Origin: Shewanella fidelis ATCC BAA-318
GTDB lineage: Bacteria; Pseudomonadota; Gammaproteobacteria; Enterobacterales; Shewanellaceae
Reading direction: 5' to 3'
DNA: 64,000 nt
Assembly: GCF_000518605.1 (NCBI RefSeq)
Contig: NZ_KI912459.1
Coordinates: forward strand, 34,315 to 98,314
Of the stretch, positions 45,407 through 54,857 are shown piece after piece. Each line of letters opens with the position of its first letter. The stretch's first letter is position 1. The position numbers and the translations under genes are program-made. Below the pieces are notes generated by a model. That model was not told the DNA's origin. It ran no database searches and was given only the letters and a program-made list of their open reading frames with translations.

Positions 45407-46210
45407 ATGAGTAAGCAAATAGCAGATCTAACACCATTGCTGAATATTATGGAAAAGCTACGGGATCCTGACAACGGTTGCCCATGGGATAAAGCGCAAG
45501 ACTTTAAAAGCATTGTGCCTTTTACAATAGAAGAAGCATATGAGGTCGCAGACACTATTGAGCGTATGGCATTAGATGAGCTGCCTGATGAACTTGGCGA
45601 CTTGCTGTTTCAGGTGGTGTTTTATTGTCAGCTAGGTAAAGAGCAAGGCTTGTTTGATTTTGAGGCGGTAATCAGCCGTATTTGTAACAAACTCACTCGG
45701 CGTCACCCTCATGTATTTGATGGGCTAGCAGCAACGACCACCAGTGAGATTAAACAAAACTGGGAAGCTTTAAAAGCCGAGGAGCGTAGTAAAAGACAGC
45801 TTAACTCAGTGCTTGATGATATCCCGCTTAGTTTACCAGCCTTGTCACGCTCGATAAAAATTCAAAAACGCGTTGCTCGTGTTGGCTTTGACTGGGCAGA
45901 GCTTGAGCCTGTGGTGGCAAAAATTCATGAAGAGATAGATGAAGTACTTTATGAAGTGCAGCAAGAAACTATCGAGCCTAAAAAAGTGCAAGATGAAATG
46001 GGTGACTTATTATTTGCTGTGGTAAACCTTGCACGGCATTTAGGAGTTGAGCCAGAACAAGCATTAAGACAAGCAAATCAAAAGTTTGAAAGACGTTTCC
46101 GTGGCGTTGAAGCTTATGCACAAGCTGATGGTCGAGCGATGACAGAACATTCTTTGGCAGAGCTTGATGGCTACTGGGATAAGGTAAAACAGGATGAAGC
46201 AAACAAATAA
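45407..46210 (+). CDS. mazG: Nucleoside triphosphate pyrophosphohydrolase MazG
   Basis: Hydrolyses (d)NTPs to monophosphate and pyrophosphate; in E. coli it also lowers ppGpp and so fits beside relA. Two tandem MazG folds are visible: the first with RDPDNGCPWDKAQDF, EEAYEVADTIE and ELGDLLFQVVFYC, the second with FDWAELEPVVAKIHEEIDEV and DEMGDLLFAVVNLARH, giving the two EExxE/ExxD metal sites. The open frame begins at a TTG at 45389, but the ATG at 45407 has AAGGA upstream. That gives 267 residues, close to the usual 263. Confidence 0.95.
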   Translation: MSKQIADLTPLLNIMEKLRDPDNGCPWDKAQDFKSIVPFTIEEAYEVADTIERMALDELPDELGDLLFQVVFYCQLGKEQGLFDFEAVISRICNKLTRRHPHVFDGLAATTTSEIKQNWEALKAEERSKRQLNSVLDDIPLSLPALSRSIKIQKRVARVGFDWAELEPVVAKIHEEIDEVLYEVQQETIEPKKVQDEMGDLLFAVVNLARHLGVEPEQALRQANQKFERRFRGVEAYAQADGRAMTEHSLAELDGYWDKVKQDEANK

Positions 46211-46325
46211 CTTAACTTTTAAGTTAATTGTAGTTTGTCGAATCAATGTTGCTTTGGTATAATATTGCCCCGTCCTAGTGCTTTCTTACAAGCACATATC
46301 TCAAACTCATTTTCTCAGGTTCAGC

Positions 46326-47966
46326 ATGACTACAAGGTATATCTTCGTTACTGGTGGCGTGGTTTCATCACTAGGTAAAGGCATTGCAGCAGCATCTTTG
46401 GCTGCAATATTAGAGGCTCGCGGCCTTAACGTAACCATTATGAAGCTGGATCCATATATTAACGTCGATCCAGGTACCATGAGTCCAACACAGCACGGTG
46501 AAGTGTTTGTGACAGAAGACGGCGCTGAAACAGATCTAGACTTAGGTCACTATGAGCGTTTCATCCGTACTAAGATGAACCGTCGTAATAACTTTACTAC
46601 GGGTCGTATTTATGAAGAAGTTCTTCGTAAAGAGCGTCGTGGTGACTATTTAGGTGCAACCATTCAGGTTATTCCGCACATTACTAATGCTATCAAAGAA
46701 AAAGTTCTTGCTGGTGGCGAAGGTCATGATGTTGCAATCGTTGAAATCGGTGGCACGGTAGGTGATATTGAGTCACTACCTTTCCTAGAGTCTATCCGTC
46801 AGCTAGGTGTTGAACTTGGCCGTGATAGAACACTATTTATGCATCTAACGCTAGTACCTTTCCTAGGTGCTGCTGGTGAAGTTAAAACTAAGCCTACACA
46901 GCACTCAGTTAAAGAACTGCGTTCAATTGGTATCGCTCCAGATGTCTTAGTATGTCGTGGCGACCGCGCTATTCCTGCAAATGAAAAAGCGAAGATTTCG
47001 CTATTCTGTAACGTCGAAGAACGTGCAGTTATCTCATTAAAAGACGTAGACAGTATCTATAAGATCCCTGCGTTATTGAAAGCGCAAGGTTTAGATCAGT
47101 TAGTGACTAAGCGTTTTGGTATCGATTGCAAAGAAGCAGATCTTTCTGAGTGGGAAAAAGTTATTTACCAAGAAGCTAACCCAACGGGTGAAATCACCAT
47201 TGGTATGGTTGGTAAGTACATTGAACTACCTGATGCATACAAGTCAGTTAACGAAGCATTAAAGCATGCGGGTTTATTTAACCGCGTTTCAGTTAACATC
47301 AAGTACATTGATTCACAAAACGTTGAAGCTAAAGGTGATGAAGTGCTTCAAGGTTTAGATGGTATCTTAGTTCCTGGCGGATTCGGTGAGCGTGGTGTTG
47401 AAGGTAAGATCATGGCGGCTAAGTACGCTCGTGAAAACAACCTGCCATACTTCGGTATCTGTTTAGGTATGCAAGTAGCATTGATTGAGTTCGCTCGTCA
47501 CGTTGCAGGTTTAGAAGGTGCACATTCAACTGAATTTATGCCTGAAACACCGCACCCGGTTGTTGGTTTGATCACCGAGTGGATCAATGAAGACGGTAAG
47601 CTAGAAGAGCGTCACGAAGAGTCAGATCTTGGTGGTACTATGCGTCTTGGTGCACAACTATGTCACCTAGAAGAAGGTACTAAAGCTGCTGCTGCATATA
47701 AAGGCAATACTTGTGTTGAACGTCACCGTCATCGTTACGAAGTGAACAACAACTACAAAGAGCGTCTTGAGAAAGCTGGCTTAATCTTTAGTGGCTTGTC
47801 ATCAGACCGTTCTCTAGTTGAAATGATTGAGCTACCAAACCACCCATGGTTCGTAGCTGGTCAGTTCCACCCAGAGTTCACCTCAACTCCACGTGATGGC
47901 CAACCATTATTTGAAGGTTTTGTAGCAGCGGCTGTTGCTTACCAAAACCGTGATTTAGAAGACTAA
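46326..47966 (+). CDS. pyrG: CTP synthase
   Basis: Forms CTP from UTP with glutamine-derived ammonia and ATP. The N-terminal amidoligase has FVTGGVVSSLGKGIAAASL (P-loop) and the C-terminal class I glutamine amidotransferase domain has the Cys nucleophile in YFGICLGMQVA and the His/Glu of the catalytic triad in GQFHPEF. The start at 46326 (MTTRYIFVTGG) gives 546 residues, one more than E. coli. It is followed by eno, the conserved order. Confidence 0.97.
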   Translation: MTTRYIFVTGGVVSSLGKGIAAASLAAILEARGLNVTIMKLDPYINVDPGTMSPTQHGEVFVTEDGAETDLDLGHYERFIRTKMNRRNNFTTGRIYEEVLRKERRGDYLGATIQVIPHITNAIKEKVLAGGEGHDVAIVEIGGTVGDIESLPFLESIRQLGVELGRDRTLFMHLTLVPFLGAAGEVKTKPTQHSVKELRSIGIAPDVLVCRGDRAIPANEKAKISLFCNVEERAVISLKDVDSIYKIPALLKAQGLDQLVTKRFGIDCKEADLSEWEKVIYQEANPTGEITIGMVGKYIELPDAYKSVNEALKHAGLFNRVSVNIKYIDSQNVEAKGDEVLQGLDGILVPGGFGERGVEGKIMAAKYARENNLPYFGICLGMQVALIEFARHVAGLEGAHSTEFMPETPHPVVGLITEWINEDGKLEERHEESDLGGTMRLGAQLCHLEEGTKAAAAYKGNTCVERHRHRYEVNNNYKERLEKAGLIFSGLSSDRSLVEMIELPNHPWFVAGQFHPEFTSTPRDGQPLFEGFVAAAVAYQNRDLED

Positions 47967-47974
47967 TCCACACC

Positions 47975-48008
47975 AAAACCGCTTCCATGCTATGGGGGCG
48001 GTTTTTTT
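47975..48008 (+). terminator. Intrinsic terminator of pyrG
   Basis: Stem AAAACCGC / GCGGTTTT around a loop that can itself pair (CCAT/ATGG), with seven T residues. Confidence 0.8.
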
Positions 48009-48022
48009 GTTTGTGGTGTTGC

Positions 48023-48040
48023 AATACAGATTGGCATAAA
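48023..48040. repeat. Possible decayed copy of the dispersed palindromic motif
   Basis: AATACAGATTGGCATAAA resembles the copies at 28001 and 37991 (TTATACTNATTGGTATAA) but differs at several positions. It lies 24 bases after the pyrG terminator in the pyrG-eno gap. Confidence 0.25.
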
Positions 48041-48235
48041 GGATTTGTCACTTAGAAAGAGTTCAGCGTTCAATGAGCTTTAAAGGGATTACCATTCAAG
48101 CTCATTCGCCTTTCAAAGCGCAGCTTTTACTCTGAGTTGACTTGTTCTCTTGCCTCTTTGCATAAGTTTAGATGAACAGAATTTCGTTTTACTTTTATCT
48201 TTAAATTTATCTTTAAAACTTAAATCGAGGGCATT

Positions 48236-49531
48236 ATGGCTAAGATTATTAACATTATCGGTCGCGAAATCATGGATTCTCGCGGTAACCCAACTGTTGA
48301 AGCTGAAGTTCATTTAGAAGGCGGATTCATGGGTATGGCTGCTGCACCATCTGGTGCATCAACAGGTAGCCGTGAAGCACTAGAACTTCGTGATGGCGAT
48401 AAAGCACGTTACTTAGGAAAAGGCGTACTTAAAGCGGTTGAAAACATCAATGGTCTTATCCGTGATGCACTTATGGGCAAAGATGCAACTGCACAAGCTG
48501 CGCTTGACCAAATCATGATTGACCTAGATGGCACAGAAAACAAAGATAAGTTAGGCGCTAACGCGATTTTAGCTGTGTCTTTGGCTGCGGCTAAAGCTGC
48601 TGCAGCATTTAAAGGCATGCCTTTATATGCACATATTGCTGAGCTAAATGGTACACCTGGTCAGTACTCAATGCCTGTTCCTATGATGAACATCCTTAAC
48701 GGCGGTGAGCACGCAGATAACAACGTTGATATTCAAGAGTTCATGGTTCAGCCTGTTGGCGCTAAGAACTTCCGTGAAGCACTGCGCATGGGTGCTGAAA
48801 TCTTCCACAGCCTCAAGGGCGTGTTAAAAGCAAAAGGCTTAAGCACTTCAGTTGGTGATGAAGGTGGTTTTGCACCAGACTTGGCTTCAAATGCTGATGC
48901 ACTAGCTATCATCAAAGTTGCTGTAGAAAAAGCAGGCTACCAATTAGGTACTGATGTAACACTAGCACTAGACTGTGCGGCATCTGAGTTCTACAAAGAT
49001 GGTCAATACGATCTATCAGGTGAAGGCAAAGTATTCTCTGCGAACGGTTTCTCTGATTTCCTAAAGTCACTTACTGAACAGTATCCAATCGTTTCTATTG
49101 AAGATGGTTTGGACGAATCTGATTGGGACGGTTGGGCTTACCAAACACAAATCATGGGCGACAAGATCCAACTTGTTGGTGACGATCTATTCGTAACTAA
49201 CACTAAGATCTTAAAGCGTGGTATCGACAATGGTATTGCTAACTCAATCTTGATTAAGTTTAACCAAATTGGTTCATTAACTGAGACATTGGCTGCAATT
49301 CGCATGGCGAAAGAAGCGGGTTACACTGTTGTGATTTCACACCGTAGTGGTGAAACAGAAGATGCAACGATTGCCGATCTAGCAGTAGCGACTTCAGCTG
49401 GCCAAATCAAGACTGGTTCACTATGCCGCAGTGACCGTGTTGCTAAGTACAACCAACTACTTCGTATTGAAGAACAGTTAGGTGAAAAAGCACCATATAA
49501 CGGCCTTAAAGAGATCAAAGGTCAAGCGTAA
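48236..49531 (+). CDS. eno: Enolase
   Basis: Glycolytic enzyme interconverting 2-phosphoglycerate and phosphoenolpyruvate; also part of the RNA degradosome in many gammaproteobacteria. The 431 residues include the N-terminal MDSRGNPTVEAEV, SGASTGSREALE, GDEGGFAP, SIEDGLDESDWDGW, the catalytic Lys in LIKFNQIGSLTET and the signature SHRSGETEDATIADL. GAGG-containing ribosome site precedes the ATG. A terminator follows, so ftsB begins a new transcript or depends on readthrough. Confidence 0.97.
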   Translation: MAKIINIIGREIMDSRGNPTVEAEVHLEGGFMGMAAAPSGASTGSREALELRDGDKARYLGKGVLKAVENINGLIRDALMGKDATAQAALDQIMIDLDGTENKDKLGANAILAVSLAAAKAAAAFKGMPLYAHIAELNGTPGQYSMPVPMMNILNGGEHADNNVDIQEFMVQPVGAKNFREALRMGAEIFHSLKGVLKAKGLSTSVGDEGGFAPDLASNADALAIIKVAVEKAGYQLGTDVTLALDCAASEFYKDGQYDLSGEGKVFSANGFSDFLKSLTEQYPIVSIEDGLDESDWDGWAYQTQIMGDKIQLVGDDLFVTNTKILKRGIDNGIANSILIKFNQIGSLTETLAAIRMAKEAGYTVVISHRSGETEDATIADLAVATSAGQIKTGSLCRSDRVAKYNQLLRIEEQLGEKAPYNGLKEIKGQA

Positions 49532-49545
49532 AGCGCGATAAACTT

Positions 49546-49573
49546 AAAAAGGTCACCACTTGGTGGCCTTTTT
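49546..49573 (+). terminator. Intrinsic terminator of eno
   Basis: Stem AAAAAGGTCACCA / TGGTGGCCTTTTT (one G-T pair), loop of two to four bases, T-run. Confidence 0.85.
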
Positions 49574-49620
49574 TGTTGTACTATCTATTTAATATTCTCA
49601 ACTTCTTGCTATTTTGAACC

Positions 49621-49914
49621 ATGAAACGCCTTCTTTTTGTATTAATTGCTTTACTTGCGATGCTGCAGTACCGCTTATGGTTCGGTGAAAAAAGCCTTGC
49701 CGAATCCTTTCACTTACAAGAGCAAATTAAATTACAGCAACAAAGTAATGCGCAGCTCGTTGCAAGAAATCAGGTGCTAAGAGAAGAAATAAGCGATTTA
49801 CGCAGTGGTACTGAAGCGCTAGAAGAGCGTGCTCGCAATGAGCTTGGCATGGTTAAAGAGGGCGAAACATTCTTTCGTGTTGTTGGCGGCGAGCGCCCGA
49901 GTGACTCAAATTAA
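49621..49914 (+). CDS. ftsB: Cell division protein FtsB
   Basis: Small bitopic divisome protein that forms a complex with FtsL and FtsQ. The 97 residues comprise a short cytoplasmic start, one membrane helix (LLFVLIALLAMLQYRLWF), and a periplasmic coiled coil (EQIKLQQQSNAQLVARNQVL) ending with the family motif EERARNELGMVKEGETFF. The eno-ftsB-ispD-ispF order is conserved in gammaproteobacteria. Confidence 0.95.
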   Translation: MKRLLFVLIALLAMLQYRLWFGEKSLAESFHLQEQIKLQQQSNAQLVARNQVLREEISDLRSGTEALEERARNELGMVKEGETFFRVVGGERPSDSN

Positions 49915-49998
49915 CTCGAGCGACTAAAGTTTTAATCAAGTGCAGCTCTATGCACTTTTAATTGCTAGTTACATACCTGCATTATACGGAACTCATTT

Positions 49999-50691
49999 AT
50001 GAGCCAAACCCCTGAACAAATTATTGCCATTGTCCCAGCTGCTGGGATAGGCAGTCGCATGGGAGCTGAGCTTCCTAAGCAATACTTGATATTAAATGAG
50101 CAGACTATTTTAGGCCATACATTAGATTGCCTTCTGTCGCACCCGCAAATAGATAAAGTTATCGTAGCGTTGAATCCGCAAGATGATTATTTTGCTAATT
50201 TAAGCCAAGCGTCACACCCTAAATTACAATGTGTAACCGGGGGCAAAGAGCGAGCGGATTCGGTGCTAGCCGGGTTGCAATTGGCTGATAGCGGTGCGTG
50301 GGCATTAGTGCATGATGCTGCTCGTCCCTGTTTAACCCATCAAGACATTGATAAGTTAATTGCTTCTGCTGCCACGTTTCCTCAAGGTGCGATATTGGCA
50401 GCGCCTGTACGAGATACTATGAAACGTACTAGTGGTGAAGGTGTGATTACTGAAACCGTTTGCCGAGAACAGTTATGGCACGCGTTAACGCCACAGTTTT
50501 TTCCGGTCGCAGAGTTAAGCCGTCACTTAACCGCGGCATTGGCAGCAGGCGCGCTAATTACAGATGAAGCCTCTGCTATGGAATGGGCTGGTATTATGCC
50601 TGCAGTTGTCACGGGCCGTGCTGATAACATAAAAGTCACTCATCCAGATGACTTGCAACTGGCATCACTTTTTCTTAAAAATTCAATTTAG
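49999..50691 (+). CDS. ispD: 2-C-methyl-D-erythritol 4-phosphate cytidylyltransferase
   Basis: Third step of the non-mevalonate isoprenoid pathway: activates methylerythritol phosphate with CTP. The 230-residue protein has the nucleotide-binding start VPAAGIGSRMGAELPKQYL, VTGGKERADSVLAGL, ALVHDAARPCL and the C-terminal NIKVTHPDDL. It is followed 39 bases later by ispF, the fifth-step enzyme. Confidence 0.97.
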   Translation: MSQTPEQIIAIVPAAGIGSRMGAELPKQYLILNEQTILGHTLDCLLSHPQIDKVIVALNPQDDYFANLSQASHPKLQCVTGGKERADSVLAGLQLADSGAWALVHDAARPCLTHQDIDKLIASAATFPQGAILAAPVRDTMKRTSGEGVITETVCREQLWHALTPQFFPVAELSRHLTAALAAGALITDEASAMEWAGIMPAVVTGRADNIKVTHPDDLQLASLFLKNSI

Positions 50692-50730
50692 GCGACTTAA
50701 GTCTGATAAGCAAAGCTGGTAGGTAATGTA

Positions 50731-51210
50731 ATGAAAATTAGAATTGGTCACGGATTTGATGTGCATAAGTTTGGCGGTGAGCCGCCGCTGATTTTAGGTG
50801 GAGTAGAAGTACCTTACGATGTTGGATTAGTAGCACATTCTGACGGTGATGTAGTATTACATGCAATTTCAGATGCTATTTTAGGTGCGATGGCTCTAGG
50901 CGATATTGGTAAGCATTTTCCTGATACGGATCCTGAATTTAAAGGTGCCGACAGCAGAGTTTTATTAAGACACTGCTATAAATTAGCAACAGATATGGGC
51001 TTTATCGTATCGAATCTAGATGTGACGGTTATTGCACAGGCCCCTAAAATGGCGCCGCATATCGAATCAATTAGAGCCGTACTTGCAGACGATCTCGCGA
51101 CTGATATTAGTGATATCAATGTGAAAGCCACAACCACTGAAAAGTTGGGTTTTACCGGAAGAAAAGAAGGCATCGCAGTTGAAGCTGTGGTGTTGATGAT
51201 AAAAGCCTAG
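50731..51210 (+). CDS. ispF: 2-C-methyl-D-erythritol 2,4-cyclodiphosphate synthase
   Basis: Cyclises the CDP-methylerythritol phosphate intermediate with release of CMP; a trimer with one zinc per active site. The 159 residues contain GHGFDVHKFG (metal Asp and His), LVAHSDGDVVLHAISDA and KATTTEKLGFTGRKEGIA, all conserved. It is in an operon with ispD and ftsB. Confidence 0.97.
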   Translation: MKIRIGHGFDVHKFGGEPPLILGGVEVPYDVGLVAHSDGDVVLHAISDAILGAMALGDIGKHFPDTDPEFKGADSRVLLRHCYKLATDMGFIVSNLDVTVIAQAPKMAPHIESIRAVLADDLATDISDINVKATTTEKLGFTGRKEGIAVEAVVLMIKA

Positions 51211-51288
51211 CGCTTTATCGCAAGTGTAAACAGCCTGCCCAAATTAATTGTTGCGCAGCAAGAAAGATGAATGAGACAAGTAAGCGAT

Positions 51289-52350
51289 ATGAGCGAATTA
51301 CATTATTTATACGGCAAACCTACATCTACTGCCGACCTACGTACCCATAACAGTGATTTTCAAGTACAGGAAATTTTACCATTTGCACCTACTGGTGAAG
51401 GAGAGCATCACTTACTGCACATACGCAAAGAGGGGCTTAATACTGTAGAAGTCGCTAAAATGTTGTCAGGTTTCGCTCATGTACATCCGAAAGAGGTGAC
51501 TTACGCAGGTCAAAAAGATAAGCATGCGGTAACAGAGCAATGGTTTGGTGTGCGTATTCCCGGTAAAGAAACGCCTGATTGGCAACAACTTAATAGTGAG
51601 CAGATCACAATATTGAGTGCATCACGGCATGCTAAGAAATTGCGCATTGGCGCGCTTGCTGGTAACCGTTTTACCTTAACCTTGCGCAAGGTTAGTGATA
51701 TTGATGATGTTATTGCTCGAATTGAAAAAGTGAAGCTGCAAGGGGTTCCCAATTATTTTGGTGAGCAGCGCTTTGGTAATGACGGTAAAAATTTAGTTTT
51801 TGGTCGTCAGATGTTTACTGGACGTAAAGTCAAAGACAGAAATAAACGCAGCATGTATTTATCAGCTGTACGTTCTAACCTATTTAATCTTGCCTGCTCA
51901 GCGCGTTTAGCAACTTTTGGTACTTCAACATTGTCAGGTGACTGCGTACTACTTGCGGGCAGTAAAAGTTACTTTATCGCAGAGACATGGGATGACACCT
52001 TAAATGAACGGTTAGCGAAAAAGGATATTCAACTTTCAGCGCCGCTTTGGGGGCGTGGTTTGCCGTTGGCACAAGGTGAAGCTGCGACATGTGAGGCAGA
52101 TGCATTAGCCCAGTTCGCTGTCGATAGAGAAGGGCTTGAGCAAGCAGGGCTAAATCAAGAGCGCCGTGCATTGTTACTTGAACCACAGCATCTGCAATAT
52201 CAAGTAGATGGAGATACCATTATCTTAAAGTTTGCATTACCATCAGGCTCTTATGCAACTTCAGTACTGCGGGAACTGTTTGCCTATCAAGATGTAAAAG
52301 AACTAGCCCGTAAGCAGATGCTCGCTGAACAAAATCGTACCGAGGTATAG
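51289..52350 (+). CDS. truD: tRNA pseudouridine(13) synthase TruD
   Basis: Converts U13 of tRNA-Glu to pseudouridine. Signatures: FQVQEILPF, HLLHIRKEGLNTVEVA, the catalytic Asp in YAGQKDKHAVTEQWFGV, FGEQRFGNDGKN and the C-terminal LPSGSYATSVLRELF. The frame opens at an ATG at 51271; the ATG at 51289 (MSELHYLYGKP) fits the family N-terminus slightly better, and neither has a strong ribosome site. surE starts two bases after the stop codon. Confidence 0.95.
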   Translation: MSELHYLYGKPTSTADLRTHNSDFQVQEILPFAPTGEGEHHLLHIRKEGLNTVEVAKMLSGFAHVHPKEVTYAGQKDKHAVTEQWFGVRIPGKETPDWQQLNSEQITILSASRHAKKLRIGALAGNRFTLTLRKVSDIDDVIARIEKVKLQGVPNYFGEQRFGNDGKNLVFGRQMFTGRKVKDRNKRSMYLSAVRSNLFNLACSARLATFGTSTLSGDCVLLAGSKSYFIAETWDDTLNERLAKKDIQLSAPLWGRGLPLAQGEAATCEADALAQFAVDREGLEQAGLNQERRALLLEPQHLQYQVDGDTIILKFALPSGSYATSVLRELFAYQDVKELARKQMLAEQNRTEV

Positions 52351-52352
52351 TC

Positions 52353-53102
52353 ATGAAGATTTTGATCAGTAATGATGATGGGGTTAATGCTGAGGGCATT
52401 GCTGCTTTAACGCGGTCTTTAAGTCAGATAGCTGAAACCTTGACTGTGGGGCCTGACAGAAATTGTTCAGGTGCTAGCAACTCGTTAACCTTGACCAATC
52501 CCCTACGAATTAATAGGTTAGATAATGGGTTTGTATCAGTTAGTGGTACACCCACAGATTGCGTGCATCTGGCGATTCGAGAATTGTATCAACAAGAGCC
52601 GGATATGGTGGTTTCGGGCATTAATGCTGGCGCGAATATGGGTGATGATACCTTGTATTCAGGCACTGTTGCAGCAGCAATGGAAGGCCGTTTCTTAGGT
52701 TTTCCAGCTATTGCAATTTCGTTAGTTGGTCACAAACTGAAGCACTACGAAACAGCTGCGCATTTTGCACTAAAAATTGTTAAAGCTTTACAAGCGCGGC
52801 CGATAGCTCAAGATAAGATCCTTAATATTAATGTGCCAGATCTGCCGTTAGATGAAATAAAAGGCATAAAAATAACTCGTCTTGGGGCGCGTCATAGAGC
52901 AGAGGGAATGGTCAGGACTCAAGACCCTGCTGGTAGAGAAATCTTCTGGTTGGGCCCGCCTGGTGACGAACAGGATGCCAGTGAAGGAACGGACTTTTTT
53001 GCTGTGGCTAATGGTTATGTATCAATTACGCCGTTAACTGTGGACTTAACAGCGTTTGAGAAACTTAATGCTTTGGAAGACTGGTTAGCCGATATTGACT
53101 AA
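52353..53102 (+). CDS. surE: 5'/3'-nucleotidase SurE
   Basis: Metal-dependent nucleotidase and exopolyphosphatase linked to stationary-phase survival. The 249 residues begin with the metal-site motif ILISNDDGVNAEGI, followed by GPDRNCSGASNSLTL, SGTPTDCVHLA and SGINAGANMGDDTLYSGTVA. It starts two bases after truD, forming the truD-surE-pcm-nlpD-rpoS series typical of gammaproteobacteria. Confidence 0.97.
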   Translation: MKILISNDDGVNAEGIAALTRSLSQIAETLTVGPDRNCSGASNSLTLTNPLRINRLDNGFVSVSGTPTDCVHLAIRELYQQEPDMVVSGINAGANMGDDTLYSGTVAAAMEGRFLGFPAIAISLVGHKLKHYETAAHFALKIVKALQARPIAQDKILNINVPDLPLDEIKGIKITRLGARHRAEGMVRTQDPAGREIFWLGPPGDEQDASEGTDFFAVANGYVSITPLTVDLTAFEKLNALEDWLADID

Positions 53103-53200
53103 TAGTGTGAAAGCTGTAGTTGTTTAAAGTGGCTGCTTTTAGATGCAGCCGTTTTACTTTGTATTGAATCTGTTTATTTTAAAACTATGGAAAATGATTT

Positions 53201-53836
53201 ATGACTTTTGTCGCCTCAACTTCTGCATTGAACCTCGCAAAAAGATTGTATGAGGCTGGGATCCGTAATGAATCAGTATTAAAAGCTGTAGCGAATACCC
53301 CTAGAGAGCAGTTCTTAGAGCCAGCCCTTGGGCATAAAGCTTATGAAGATACCGCACTTCCTATTGGCCAAGGGCAAACCATTTCACAACCTTATATTGT
53401 GGCCAAAATGACGGAGATTTTGTTGCAATCTGCTCCGAGTAAGGTACTCGAGATAGGTACTGGCTCAGGTTATCAAGCTGCAATTTTGGCACAACTTGTA
53501 CCGCAACTTTGTACCGTTGAGCGGATTAAAAGCTTACAGATCCAAGCTAGACAGAGGCTAAAACGGCTTGATCTACATAATATTGCTTTTAAATATGGCG
53601 ATGGTTGGCAGGGATGGCCTAGTAAGGGACCATATGATGCAATCATGGTGACAGCGGCTGCGAGTTCTATTCCAGAGGCGCTACTCGCGCAATTGGCTGA
53701 TGGTGGCGTATTGCTTATTCCTGTAGGAGAAGCAAACCAACAGCTTATGAAAGTAACCCGTGCTGCAGATAAATTTACTTCACAAGCAATTGAGATGGTA
53801 CGTTTTGTTCCACTTGTAAACGGTGAACTTGCATAA
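53201..53836 (+). CDS. pcm: Protein-L-isoaspartate O-methyltransferase
   Basis: SAM-dependent repair enzyme that methylates isoaspartyl residues in aged proteins. The 211 residues show PREQFLEPALGHKAYEDTAL, IGQGQTISQPYIVAKM, the SAM-binding VLEIGTGSGYQAAILA and YDAIMVTAAA. The gene lies 98 bases after surE and 49 bases before nlpD; it is part of the stationary-phase survival cluster. Confidence 0.96.
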   Translation: MTFVASTSALNLAKRLYEAGIRNESVLKAVANTPREQFLEPALGHKAYEDTALPIGQGQTISQPYIVAKMTEILLQSAPSKVLEIGTGSGYQAAILAQLVPQLCTVERIKSLQIQARQRLKRLDLHNIAFKYGDGWQGWPSKGPYDAIMVTAAASSIPEALLAQLADGGVLLIPVGEANQQLMKVTRAADKFTSQAIEMVRFVPLVNGELA

Positions 53837-53885
53837 TGGTTGTCACTATTAATGACCAACGAGTAACTTTGCTTACCGGAGCTCA

Positions 53886-54782
53886 GTGTTAATAATGCGT
53901 TTAGTTAGCTTTCTTATTATCCTTGTCTTGTTATCAGGCTGTAGTTTTCAAGCTGATAGGCCTGCACCTGTAGAATCACTAAATGGGCCTTCGACGCCAT
54001 CAATTAGTAGAGGTTCGCTCACCGGCAGTAAGTACGTAGTTAAAAAGGGTGACACTTTATATTCGATCGCTTGGGGCGCAAATAAAGATTTTGCAGAGTT
54101 AGCCAAGGTGAACCGTTTGCCAAACCCTTACACCATCTACCCTGGACAAGTATTGAGTCTTAGCTCTAAAAAAACTGTTACAAATAGCAAACCGGTCAAA
54201 AAAGTAGCTCATGTTAAACCGAAAACAAGTGTAAATACGAGTAAAAACAATAACAAACAACAGGTAACTAATACTGCGTCAGTCGAAAGTAGTAAAAAAG
54301 ATTGGTCAAAAAAACAGCTTGATCCAAGTCAAAAGCCTGCGTATTCTGTAACAACCAATCAACAAAATACTAACCGAGTTATCCACAAGCCAGCCGAGCT
54401 TCCTGAAAAGGTGAGTAAGTGGTTATGGCCTGTAAACGGTAAAGTGATTGGAACATTCTCAGCCAAAGAGCAGGGAAATAAAGGTATAAAGATCGCCGGT
54501 AACCGGGGTGATGCTATCAAAGCTGCAGCGAACGGTAGAGTCGTTTATGCAGGTAGTGCGCTTCGAGGCTATGGCAACTTAGTGATCATTAAACATAGCG
54601 ATGACTACTTAAGTGCTTATGCTCATGCTGACAAGATCTTAGTGAAAGAAAAGCAAGTTGTTAATGTTGGTCAAACAATTGCGACAATGGGTAGTACCGG
54701 CACTAATAAAGTGATGCTGCATTTTGAAATTAGGTATCACGGAAAGTCAGTTAACCCACTTAAATTTTTGCCTAAAAAATAG
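53886..54782 (+). CDS. nlpD: Murein hydrolase activator NlpD (lipoprotein)
   Basis: Outer-membrane lipoprotein that activates amidase AmiC during septum splitting. The N-terminal membrane segment ends in the lipobox LLSGC. A LysM domain (KYVVKKGDTLYSIAWGANKD to PGQVLSLS) is followed by a Lys/Asn/Thr-rich linker and a C-terminal LytM domain. That domain is degenerate: HxxxD is replaced by KGIKIAG, so it should not be a peptidase, as in E. coli NlpD. GTG at 53886 has GGAG four bases upstream; ATG at 53895 is an alternative three codons in. The rpoS promoter of related bacteria lies within nlpD. Confidence 0.94.
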   Translation: MLIMRLVSFLIILVLLSGCSFQADRPAPVESLNGPSTPSISRGSLTGSKYVVKKGDTLYSIAWGANKDFAELAKVNRLPNPYTIYPGQVLSLSSKKTVTNSKPVKKVAHVKPKTSVNTSKNNNKQQVTNTASVESSKKDWSKKQLDPSQKPAYSVTTNQQNTNRVIHKPAELPEKVSKWLWPVNGKVIGTFSAKEQGNKGIKIAGNRGDAIKAAANGRVVYAGSALRGYGNLVIIKHSDDYLSAYAHADKILVKEKQVVNVGQTIATMGSTGTNKVMLHFEIRYHGKSVNPLKFLPKK

Positions 54783-54857
54783 TTTTTAGGCCGCCAAATT
54801 TGGCAAATCGGAGGATAGTGAAGTGCAGTAATTAGATGAAAATTTGGGAGAGATATT